A stretch of 64,000 nucleotides of DNA from an uncultured Eubacteriales bacterium (GTDB lineage Bacteria > Bacillota > Clostridia > Christensenellales > Aristaeellaceae): contig CADBCY010000008.1 in NCBI GenBank assembly GCA_902793325.1, positions 1 to 64,000 of the forward strand, given 5' to 3'. This document shows positions 1 through 7,785 of the stretch, piece by piece (within the stretch, counting starts at the first letter, position 1; every line of letters begins with the position of its first letter). The position numbers were made by a program, and so were the translations under genes. The notes beneath the pieces are model-generated. The model did not search any database, had not been told where the DNA came from, and was given only the letters and a program-made list of their open reading frames with translations.

Positions 1-2
1 GC

Positions 3-1418
3 GGCGCGCGCAGGCCCGCGGATCCCAGGCTGGGCCGCGACCCCCGCAGGCAGCCGCCGCGGCGCCGCCGCGGGCTCGGCCCCGGCGCGCTGGCCCTGAT
101 CGTCGTGCTGGTGATCGCCGTCGCGGGTGGGGCGTGGTTCCTGCATAACAAGCGCAAGAGCGAGCGCTTCGTGGACAACGTCAGCATCAACGGCGTCAGC
201 CTCGCCGGCTACACCCGGGACGAGGGCTATGCCCTGATGGCGCAGCTTCGTGACCAGTGGCTGAACGCCACCTACACCCTGACCTACGCGGGGCAGAGCT
301 GGAGCTTTTCGCCCGCCAACTTCCACGCGGATCTGAACTTCGATTCCGAGCTGGAGCGCGCCTGGAACCTGGGCCACGTCGGCGACCGCATCACCCGCAG
401 GCAGGTGGCCAGCGAGCTGGAGAAGATGCCCGCGGAGCTGACCAGCGAGATCTCCTACGACGAGAAGGCGCTGAACAGCTTCATCGACAGCCTCGCGGCG
501 GAGATCGATACGGAGCCGGTGGACGCGGAGGTCAGCCTGACCGAGACGAAGCCGATCATCACCCGCGCCTCCCTGAGCGGCGCGAAGCTGGACAAGGTGC
601 AGACCCGGAAGAACCTGGTCGAGCTCATCACCACCGGGCAGGGCACCACGCAGCTGCCCGTGGAGGAGGTCCTGCCCAGCATCGCCTCCGACAGCATGGA
701 GATGAAGGTGGTGGCCAAGTTCTCCACCGACGTCAGCTTCCGCAACTACGACAGCCGCTACAACGTGCGCCTGGCGCTCAACTACTTCAACTGCTTCCAG
801 ATCAACCCCGGCGACACGGTGGATTTCAACGAGGTCGTCGGCCCGCGTACCGAGGCGGCGGGCTTCCGCAAGGCCCCCGAGTACGCCGGCAACGAGACCA
901 TCGAGGGCATCGGCGGCGGCGTGTGCCAGGCGTCCACCACGCTGTACAACGCGGCGGTGATGGCGGGCATGACCATCATCGAGCGCCACAACCACGGCAT
1001 GACCGTGTCCTACGTGGAACCCAGCCAGGACGCGGCGGTGGAGTACGGCGGCAAGAACTTCGTGTTCCGCAACGACACCGGCCATACCTACTTCATCTAC
1101 ACCGACGTCACCGGCGAGACGGCGAACATCACCATCTACGGCACGCGGCCGGAATACCACTACGTGCTGGAATCCCAGATCATCTCGGAAAAGCCCACGG
1201 AGCGCAAGCGGTACGAGCCGGACGAGACCGGCAAGATCTGCTACTACACCACCGACACCAAGCTGAAGCTGGAGGGTCACGGAAGCTGCAAGAGCGAGGG
1301 CTGGATCGTGTCCTACGACTGGGATACCAAGTCGGAGGTCAGCCGCGAACGCATCAGCTACGACGACTACACCCCCGGCATCTCCGTCTACTGGCGGGGC
1401 ACCCACAAGCGAAAATGA
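3..1418 (+). CDS. VanW family protein, membrane-anchored (5' end outside the window)
   Basis: Positions 3-104 are open in the same frame as the rest of the gene. They encode an Arg/Pro-rich segment that runs into a hydrophobic stretch (about 87-150), so the true start lies upstream of the window and a GTG at 105 would cut the membrane anchor. The protein is thus a type II-like anchored protein with its bulk outside the cell. The middle (about 150-700) resembles the peptidoglycan-binding-like region (PG_binding_4) usually found before VanW domains. The VanW domain follows, with the conserved GGGVCQASTTLYNA motif near 912-953 and HNHGMTVSYVEP after it. VanW proteins were named from VanB-type vancomycin resistance clusters; their biochemical role is unknown. 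No other van genes are present, so resistance should not be inferred. Confidence 0.85.
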   Translation, partial: GARRPADPRLGRDPRRQPPRRRRGLGPGALALIVVLVIAVAGGAWFLHNKRKSERFVDNVSINGVSLAGYTRDEGYALMAQLRDQWLNATYTLTYAGQSWSFSPANFHADLNFDSELERAWNLGHVGDRITRRQVASELEKMPAELTSEISYDEKALNSFIDSLAAEIDTEPVDAEVSLTETKPIITRASLSGAKLDKVQTRKNLVELITTGQGTTQLPVEEVLPSIASDSMEMKVVAKFSTDVSFRNYDSRYNVRLALNYFNCFQINPGDTVDFNEVVGPRTEAAGFRKAPEYAGNETIEGIGGGVCQASTTLYNAAVMAGMTIIERHNHGMTVSYVEPSQDAAVEYGGKNFVFRNDTGHTYFIYTDVTGETANITIYGTRPEYHYVLESQIISEKPTERKRYEPDETGKICYYTTDTKLKLEGHGSCKSEGWIVSYDWDTKSEVSRERISYDDYTPGISVYWRGTHKRK

Positions 1419-1472
1419 CGCGGGCGGGGGCGGCGTTCCCCCGTTTCGCGCAGAGAACTGGAGGCGGAATCC

Positions 1473-1856
1473 ATGGACAAGCGATGCTTTCTGACCCAAC
1501 GCGGGCCCAAGGCCATCGGGCCCTATTCCACGGCGGTTATCCACGGCGGCGTCTGTTACCTGTCGGGCATGATTCCCGTGGACCCGGCCACCGGCAAGCT
1601 CGCGGCGGCCGACGTCGAGGGACAGGCCCGGCAGGTATTTGAGAACATGAAAACCGTCATGGAGGAGCTCGGCCTCTCCCTGGCACATATCCTGAAAACC
1701 ACCGTCTTTCTGACCGACCTGGCCAACTTTGGCGCGGTGAACGGGATCTACGGCACGTACTTCGGCCCGGATTATCCGGCCCGCAGCTGCGTGGAGGTCT
1801 CGGCGCTGCCCATGGGCGCGCTGGTCGAAGTGGAGGCCGTCGCCTCCATGGAATGA
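1473..1856 (+). CDS. ridA: RidA family reactive intermediate/imine deaminase
   Basis: This 127-residue protein has the usual RidA (YjgF/YER057c/UK114) length and fold signatures: GPYSTAVIHGG near residue 15, VFENMKTVMEELGLSL in the middle and PARSCVEVSALPMGALVEVEAVA-like C-terminal sequence. Arg104, in PARSCVEV, matches the arginine that binds the carboxylate of the 2-aminoacrylate-type substrate. Family members hydrolyse enamine/imine intermediates released by PLP enzymes to 2-ketoacids and ammonia, protecting PLP enzymes in the cytosol. The start ATG is preceded by a GGAGGCGG-type site. A GC-rich inverted repeat lies in the 54-bp gap after the VanW gene, so transcription may be independent or partly read through. 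Confidence 0.93.
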   Translation: MDKRCFLTQRGPKAIGPYSTAVIHGGVCYLSGMIPVDPATGKLAAADVEGQARQVFENMKTVMEELGLSLAHILKTTVFLTDLANFGAVNGIYGTYFGPDYPARSCVEVSALPMGALVEVEAVASME

Positions 1857-1921
1857 CGGCTTTTTGTTTGGGTTACTCTAGGGGATAAGAAATACAGGCG
1901 GAACAAAGGAGAAGGGGAATT

Positions 1922-2923
1922 ATGTTCGACAACGTAAACGTCTCTATCTTCGCGGGCAGCAGCGGGCAGGTGTTCGCCGAGCGCATGTGCAGCTTCATGG
2001 GAAAGACGCTGGGCTCCAGCGAGGTCATCACCTTTTCCGAGGGCAACACCTTCGTGCGCGTCAACGAATCCGTGCGCGACCGCAACGTGCTGCTGGTGCA
2101 GCCCATCGGCATGCACTCCAACGATGAGTTTGTGGAAATCCTGTTCTGGATGGACGCCTTCAAGCGCGCCAACGCCGCCACCGTCACCCTGATCATGCCC
2201 TACTTCGGCTACGGCAAGGGCGACAAGAAGGACGAGCCCCGCGTGTCCATTCGCGCCCGCGTGTGCGCCGAGTGCATGGAGCTGGCGGGCGCCGACCGCT
2301 TCGTCACCATGGACCTGCACGCGCCCCAGCTGCAGGGCTTCTTCAAGCGTCCCCTGGATCACCTCTACGCCATCCCGATGCTCACCGAGGTGGCCAAGCG
2401 CCTGGGCACGGAGAACGCCGTGGTGGTCTCCCCGGACGCCGGCTACGCCAAGCAGGCCCGCAAGTTCGCGGACGTGTTGCACCTGCCCATCGCCATCGGC
2501 GACAAGTCCCGCGCCGACCACACCGAGAACGCCGAGGTGCTCGAGGTCATCGGCGACGTGAACGGCAAGAACTGCATCATCACCGACGACTTCACCATCT
2601 CCGGCGGCACGCTGGTGAACCTGGCGGAGGTGCTCAAGGCCCGCGGCGCGAAGGACATCATCGCCATGTTGAGCCACAACATCATCAGCAAGCGCGGCGT
2701 GGAGAAGATCAACGCCAGCCCCATCAAGACCGTCTACTCCACCGACACCGTGTCGAACCCCAACATCGTGGGCGAGGAAAAGTTCAAGACCGTGTCCGTG
2801 GCGCCCATGTTCGCCGAGACCATCGTGCGCTACTACAACTACCAGTCCGTCAGCACCATGTTCAGCAAGCTCCCCGACAACATCGTGGAAGCCGGCTTCA
2901 GCTTCACCGGGCTGGAGGTGTAA
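1922..2923 (+). CDS. prs: ribose-phosphate pyrophosphokinase (divergent PRPP synthetase)
   Basis: This cytosolic enzyme transfers the ATP pyrophosphoryl group to ribose 5-phosphate, making PRPP for purine, pyrimidine, NAD, His and Trp synthesis. Prs features in order are an N-terminal IFAGSSGQVFAE start, the FVRVNESVRDRNVLLVQP block, VTMDLHAPQLQGFF (about residue 130), the PDAGYAKQAR block and the PRPP-binding loop IITDDFTISGGTL (about 220). Two segments depart from the textbook enzyme: the flexible catalytic loop reads PYFGYGKGDKKDEPR rather than PYFGYARQDRK-like, and the PRPP loop is DDFTISGGT instead of DDMIDTAGT-like. At 333 residues it is about 15 longer than classical Prs. It probably belongs to a variant clade, so altered allosteric control is possible. 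An AAGGAGAAGG site precedes the ATG, and a strong terminator follows. Confidence 0.85.
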   Translation: MFDNVNVSIFAGSSGQVFAERMCSFMGKTLGSSEVITFSEGNTFVRVNESVRDRNVLLVQPIGMHSNDEFVEILFWMDAFKRANAATVTLIMPYFGYGKGDKKDEPRVSIRARVCAECMELAGADRFVTMDLHAPQLQGFFKRPLDHLYAIPMLTEVAKRLGTENAVVVSPDAGYAKQARKFADVLHLPIAIGDKSRADHTENAEVLEVIGDVNGKNCIITDDFTISGGTLVNLAEVLKARGAKDIIAMLSHNIISKRGVEKINASPIKTVYSTDTVSNPNIVGEEKFKTVSVAPMFAETIVRYYNYQSVSTMFSKLPDNIVEAGFSFTGLEV

Positions 2924-2941
2924 TCCCCTCTCTGAGCCGTC

Positions 2942-3001
2942 CGGGGCTGCCCCTGAACCGCCGTCTGCCGATCCGCGGACGACCGTTCCGGGGCAGCCCC
3001 G
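2942..3001 (+). terminator. hairpin terminator after prs
   Basis: A 12-bp perfect inverted repeat (CGGGGCTGCCCC at 2942-2953 with GGGGCAGCCCCG at 2990-3001) has a 36-nt insert and is followed by TTGCTTTG. The stem can be extended inward with one mismatch. The U-tract is weak, but the position directly between prs and the recA promoter fits termination. Confidence 0.7.
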
Positions 3002-3020
3002 TTGCTTTGTCACAATAAAA

Positions 3021-3034
3021 TAAACATATGTTCG
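3021..3034 (+). promoter_or_regulatory. probable LexA (SOS) box upstream of recA
   Basis: The sequence TAAACATATGTTCG matches the Gram-positive LexA operator pattern CGAAC-N4-GTTCG. The right half-site GTTCG is perfect and the left is TAAAC, giving 8 of 10 conserved positions. It lies immediately 5' of the recA -35 hexamer, where a repressor would block polymerase. This is the expected site for SOS control of recA. LexA itself is not in the window. Confidence 0.6.
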
Positions 3035-3035
3035 A

Positions 3036-3064
3036 TTGGAAAACGGTTGGGACTATGCTATAAT
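3036..3064 (+). promoter_or_regulatory. recA promoter
   Basis: TTGGAA (3036-3041) and a perfect TATAAT (3059-3064) are separated by 17 bp, a standard sigma-A promoter. It starts transcription about 50 bp before the recA ATG and overlaps the right edge of the SOS-type box. Confidence 0.8.
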
Positions 3065-3120
3065 ACAGGCATGAAAACGCGCGGCATCGGCCGCAAATAC
3101 GAGATATTGGAGGATACAGC

Positions 3121-4189
<1,069 letters not shown>

Positions 4190-4209
4190 ACCAAACCGTT
4201 TTCCCTGCG

Positions 4210-4238
4210 CTTCGGGGCGGCCTGTGGCCGCCCCGAAG
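4210..4238 (+). terminator. hairpin terminator after recA
   Basis: A 13-bp perfect stem (CTTCGGGGCGGCC with GGCCGCCCCGAAG) has a 3-nt loop, just after the recA stop. GTGTTTATG follows, so the U-tract is poor. It also lies between the convergent recA and phosphodiesterase genes. Confidence 0.7.
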
Positions 4239-4265
4239 GTGTTTATGCCGGATGACGGCTCCCCG

Positions 4266-5075
4266 TCAGGGCCGGATGCGCTCGAATATCCCGATCTCGC
4301 GGCGCCGCTTCACCAGCGCGGCGGTGACGTCGTCCTGGACCGTCCAGGCGGCCATGGGGGTGTGGTAGAGGAAGCGCTGGGCGTGGGGGGAGAAGAAGCG
4401 CAGCGCGTTCACGTCGTAGGCCACGAAGTCGGGCCGCCCCACGAAGTTGCCCAGCAGCCCCGCCATGAAGAACGCGCCGATCTGGTTGACCTGGGCCACG
4501 TAGTCCCGCATCGGCCCCACCAGTTGGCCGCGGATCACGTGCGGCGCGTGGACGCGGAACCACCCCACGATGAGCGGGTTGAAGGATTCCACCAGGAAGG
4601 CCCCGCGGTAGTCCTCCAGCAGCGCCAGCACCTGGGCGCACAGCCGGCGGTTGTCCGGGCCGTTCTTCAGCTCGATCAGCAGCGGCACCCTGCCGTCCAC
4701 CGCCCGGAGCACGTCCTCCAGCTCCGGCACGCGGGCGTCCGCCACGCCGCCCAGCGGCAGCGCCTGCAGCTCCTCCAGCGTGCAGCGCGCGACCCTGCGG
4801 GGATCGCCCGCCATGCGCTGCAGGTCGTCGTCGTGGAACACCGCCAGCCGGCCGTCCCGGGTGCGCTGCACGTCCAGCTCCATGCCAAAGCCCGCGTCCC
4901 GCGCGGCCTCGAAGGCGGGCAGCGTGTTCTCCACGACGCCGCGCTCCGCGTCGTGCAGCCCGCGGTGGGCGAACCACGTCTCCCGCCAGGGGTGCATCCT
5001 GCGCCGGTCCGCCCGGGGATGGGTCAGGAACAGCAGCAGCGCGGGCACGAGGAACAGGACGAGCCAAGGGGTCAT
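4266..5075 (-). CDS. glycerophosphodiester phosphodiesterase family protein
   Basis: This 269-residue protein begins with a hydrophobic anchor ([15 protein letters not shown]) followed by a GDPD domain. The active-site series is complete: [34 protein letters not shown] and [11 protein letters not shown] enzymes hydrolyse glycerophosphodiesters to sn-glycerol 3-phosphate and an alcohol. The anchor suggests action at the membrane, on phospholipid headgroups or polyglycerolphosphate. The ATG at 5075 was chosen because GGAGGC sits just upstream and because a minus-strand promoter at 5136-5164 rules out the longer in-frame extension. The gene is convergent with recA and divergent from the SGNH/MBOAT operon. 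Confidence 0.9.
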   Translation of the reverse strand: MTPWLVLFLVPALLLFLTHPRADRRRMHPWRETWFAHRGLHDAERGVVENTLPAFEAARDAGFGMELDVQRTRDGRLAVFHDDDLQRMAGDPRRVARCTLEELQALPLGGVADARVPELEDVLRAVDGRVPLLIELKNGPDNRRLCAQVLALLEDYRGAFLVESFNPLIVGWFRVHAPHVIRGQLVGPMRDYVAQVNQIGAFFMAGLLGNFVGRPDFVAYDVNALRFFSPHAQRFLYHTPMAAWTVQDDVTAALVKRRREIGIFERIRP

Positions 5076-5135
5076 GGCGGCGCCTCCGCGCGGCGGAGAG
5101 ATTGGGCCGGGCAGCCCGCGTCGCCGCGCAGTGCT

Positions 5136-5164
5136 ATTATAGCGCAAAACGCCGATAATTGCAA
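5136..5164 (-). promoter_or_regulatory. promoter for the glycerophosphodiesterase gene
   Basis: On the minus strand TTGCAA (5159-5164) is 17 bp from a perfect TATAAT (5136-5141). It forms a divergent pair with the plus-strand promoter at 5194-5222, with about 30 bp between the two -35 elements. Confidence 0.8.
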
Positions 5165-5193
5165 AGAATTGGAAGCGCAATCGCCGCCGGGGA

Positions 5194-5222
5194 TTGCGCT
5201 TTTTACGCGGGATTGCTATAAT
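5194..5222 (+). promoter_or_regulatory. promoter for the SGNH/MBOAT operon
   Basis: TTGCGC (5194-5199) lies 17 bp before a perfect TATAAT (5217-5222). The expected transcription start near 5229 excludes the TTG and ATG codons at 5194-5226 as starts of the next gene. Confidence 0.8.
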
Positions 5223-5286
5223 GATGGAATCAACGAACCCGCCCGCGCAGAGCCGCGCGGGGCGAAACCATACCGAGGTGGACCGC

Positions 5287-6324
5287 TTGAAACTCAAATC
5301 GGCCGCGAAGCACGCCGCGGCGCTGCTGCTGGGCATACTGATCCTGAACGGGTTCTGCGCGTGGTACTACAACCCCGCGCCCTACGAAAAGTCCCCGGAT
5401 CGCGCCACGGACGTGGTGCGCCGGCCGGGCGCGGTGAACGCCCAGGCCAAGGAGGGCATCGGCGTGCACCGCATCGACGCCAACGGCTACAACAACCCCG
5501 CCATGGGCGACGGCGAGGCCGTCGCCGTGCTGATGATGGGCTCCAGCCACACCGAGGGCTTCAACGTGCCCGAGGGGTGCGACGTATCCTCGCTGCTGGG
5601 GGAGAAGCTGCGCGCCGCGGGTCGGGAGGGCCGCGTGTACAACATCGGCATGTCCGCCCACAACTTCAAGAACTGCGCCCGCAACCTGGCGAACGCGCTG
5701 GAGCGTTTCCGGCCCACGGACTGCGTGGTGATCGAGACCTCCGAGCTGGCCTTCAGGCCGCGGGCGATCCGCCGCGCCATGGCAGGCAAGGGCCGCCGCA
5801 GGAAGGCCACGTCGGTGCCGCTGCCGGCGCTGCTCAGCGACCGACCGCTGTCCAAGCGCCTGTACAAGCAGTTCATGGGGCTCATGAACGCGGAGGACGA
5901 GGAAGCGGCGGAGTCCTTCACGCCGAAGAATATCCACATGAACGACGACCAGCAGGCCCGCTACACCGAGGCGCTGACGGCGTGGTTCACGCAGCTCTCC
6001 GGGACCGCGGCGGCGGCGGGGGTGAAGCTGGTGATCTGGTACCACCCGAGGCTGACGCCCACGCTGGACGGCGGCGTGGAATCGGACGCGCAGCAGCAGT
6101 GCCTCGCCTGCTTCCGGGAGGCCTGCGCGGCGGCGGGGGTGGTCTTCGTGGACATGAGCGGGCCCTTCCTGGACGCCTACGCGGAGCGGGCCGTGCTGCC
6201 CGCGGGCTTTGCCAACACCGCGCTGGGCGTGGGGCACCTGAACCGGGAGGGACACCGCATGGCGGCGGAGGCGCTCTTTGAGGCCATCGAGGCTGCCGTC
6301 CCGGGAGAGGGGGCGCGCCCGTGA
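5287..6324 (+). CDS. SGNH/GDSL-like hydrolase, probable partner of the MBOAT acyltransferase
   Basis: The product is a signal-anchored extracytoplasmic protein of 345 residues. The start is placed at TTG 5287: a GAGGTGG site lies just upstream, the promoter at 5194-5222 excludes earlier codons, and this start puts the hydrophobic segment (AALLLGILILNGF) at the N-terminus. An SGNH-type block I, MGSSHTEGF, is at residues 84-92, with Ser86 or Ser87 as nucleophile candidates. A C-terminal GHLNREGH resembles the block V His region, and VIWYHPRL may be block III. The stop overlaps the start of the MBOAT gene by 4 nt. SGNH + MBOAT pairs (PatA/PatB, AlgI/AlgX and DltB/DltD types) move acyl groups across the membrane onto cell-surface polymers. 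That is the inferred role; the acceptor is unknown. Confidence 0.75.
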   Translation: MKLKSAAKHAAALLLGILILNGFCAWYYNPAPYEKSPDRATDVVRRPGAVNAQAKEGIGVHRIDANGYNNPAMGDGEAVAVLMMGSSHTEGFNVPEGCDVSSLLGEKLRAAGREGRVYNIGMSAHNFKNCARNLANALERFRPTDCVVIETSELAFRPRAIRRAMAGKGRRRKATSVPLPALLSDRPLSKRLYKQFMGLMNAEDEEAAESFTPKNIHMNDDQQARYTEALTAWFTQLSGTAAAAGVKLVIWYHPRLTPTLDGGVESDAQQQCLACFREACAAAGVVFVDMSGPFLDAYAERAVLPAGFANTALGVGHLNREGHRMAAEALFEAIEAAVPGEGARP

Positions 6325-7718
6325 GCTTTGTGAGCCTGGCGTTTTTCGCCTTCTTCGCCATCGTGCTGCTGTCGCAGCTCGTCCTGCCGACGGCCCGCGC
6401 GCGGCACGCGGCGCTGCTGGTCGCCAGCTACGTGTTCTACGGCTGGTGGGACTGGCGGTTCTGCTTCCTGATGCTCTTCCTGACGCTGGTCGCCTTCTTC
6501 GCGGGGCTGGCCATGGAGAAGCGGCCCGGCCGGCGGGGCATCCTGGCGGTGGGCGTGGCGGTGCCGCTGGCGGTGCTGTTCACCTTCAAGTACTTGAACT
6601 TCTTCCTCGATACCTTCCGCGCGGCCTTCGGGCTGTCGGGCGGGGCGCTGGCCATCATACTGCCGGTGGGCATCTCGTTCTACACCTTCCAGAGCCTCAG
6701 CTACACCATCGACGTATACCGGGGCAAGCTGCCCGCCACGCACGACTTCCTCAGGTTTGCGCTGTACATCGCGTTCTTCCCGCAGCTTGTGGCCGGCCCC
6801 ATCGTGAAGGCGGTGGACTTCCTGCCCCAGCTGGAGGAGGATCGCCGCCCGACGGCCCGCGGCGTGTTCCGCGGCATGACGGAGTTCGCCTTCGGCATGC
6901 TGAAGAAGGCGGTGCTGGCGGACAACATCGCGCTGTTCGCGGATTCCGTGTTCGACGCCGTGGGCGCGTACAGCTCCGGCGCGGTGGCGCTGGCGGTGGT
7001 GGGCTATGCGCTGCAGATCTACTTCGACTTCTCCGGCTACTCCGACATGGCCACCGGCGCGGCCCGCTGCCTGGGCTACGACCTGACGGTGAACTTCAAC
7101 CTGCCCTACCTGTCCCGCAACGTATCCGAGTTCTGGAAGCGCTGGCACATCAGCCTGTCGAGCTGGCTGCAGCAGTACCTGTACATCCCCCTGGGCGGCA
7201 ACCGCCGGGGCACGGCCCGCACCTGCCTGAACCTGATGATCACCATGGTGCTGGGCGGGCTGTGGCACGGCGCGGACTGGAGCTTCGTGGTCTGGGGCGC
7301 GCTCCACGGCGCGGCGCTGTGCGCCCACCGGCTGTGGGCGGCGCGCTTCTCCGCCCGGAGCGGACGGCTGCGCCGCGCGGCGGCGACGCTGCTCACCGAC
7401 ATCTTCGTGTGCCTGCTGTGGGTGCCCTTCCGCGCGAAGAGCCTGGGCCACGCCGTGCTGGTGTGGCGGCGGCTGTTCGCCTTCGCGCCGGGATTGAGCA
7501 CGGTCCCGGTCTGGACGCTGGCGGGCCTCGTCGCGGCGCTGGGCTTTGTGCTGCTGCGCGCCGTGCGCTGCCGGGCGACGGGGGAAGCGATGGACGGCAG
7601 CGCCCCGCGCCTGGTCTGCGGCACCTTCCTGGGCACCCTGGGCCTGACGCTGATGCTCGGCTTCGCGCTGGTGCTGATGTACACGGGGGAGAGCCCGTTC
7701 ATCTACTTCCAGTTCTGA
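6321..7718 (+). CDS. MBOAT family O-acyltransferase (AlgI/PatA-like)
   Basis: This 465-residue polytopic membrane protein has the MBOAT pattern. VLLASYVFYGWWDWRF-like sequence is near the N-terminus and SYTIDVYRG in the first third. The core SEFWKRWHISLSSWLQQYLY carries His276, and LGGLWHGADWS carries His316, the invariant catalytic His. GNRRGTARTCLNLM lies between them. Members of this group accept an acyl group from a cytoplasmic donor and pass it outward for acetylation of exopolysaccharide, peptidoglycan or teichoic acid. It starts with GTG, overlapping the SGNH gene stop by 4 nt, so the two are translationally coupled. The shared promoter is at 5194-5222. Confidence 0.92.
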   Translation: MSFVSLAFFAFFAIVLLSQLVLPTARARHAALLVASYVFYGWWDWRFCFLMLFLTLVAFFAGLAMEKRPGRRGILAVGVAVPLAVLFTFKYLNFFLDTFRAAFGLSGGALAIILPVGISFYTFQSLSYTIDVYRGKLPATHDFLRFALYIAFFPQLVAGPIVKAVDFLPQLEEDRRPTARGVFRGMTEFAFGMLKKAVLADNIALFADSVFDAVGAYSSGAVALAVVGYALQIYFDFSGYSDMATGAARCLGYDLTVNFNLPYLSRNVSEFWKRWHISLSSWLQQYLYIPLGGNRRGTARTCLNLMITMVLGGLWHGADWSFVVWGALHGAALCAHRLWAARFSARSGRLRRAAATLLTDIFVCLLWVPFRAKSLGHAVLVWRRLFAFAPGLSTVPVWTLAGLVAALGFVLLRAVRCRATGEAMDGSAPRLVCGTFLGTLGLTLMLGFALVLMYTGESPFIYFQF

Positions 7719-7785
7719 CCGGCGGCTGCGCCCGCATTTTCCACCGATCCTTGGCCCGCAAATCGAGCTCCCGGGAGGCGATTCC

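Noticed and set aside
105-107. GTG at 105 as the start of the VanW-like gene
   Set aside because: The frame is open to the window edge and the hydrophobic anchor starts upstream of 105, so the gene begins outside the window.
3-1418. Vancomycin resistance cluster
   Set aside because: VanW-domain proteins are common in Clostridia; no vanA/B ligase, vanH, vanX or two-component genes are nearby.
4224-6281. Long plus-strand open frame of 685 codons over the phosphodiesterase gene
   Set aside because: Antisense/out-of-frame by-product of high GC. Low-complexity Arg/Pro/Gly/His-rich translation with no domain; the real genes are on the other frames.
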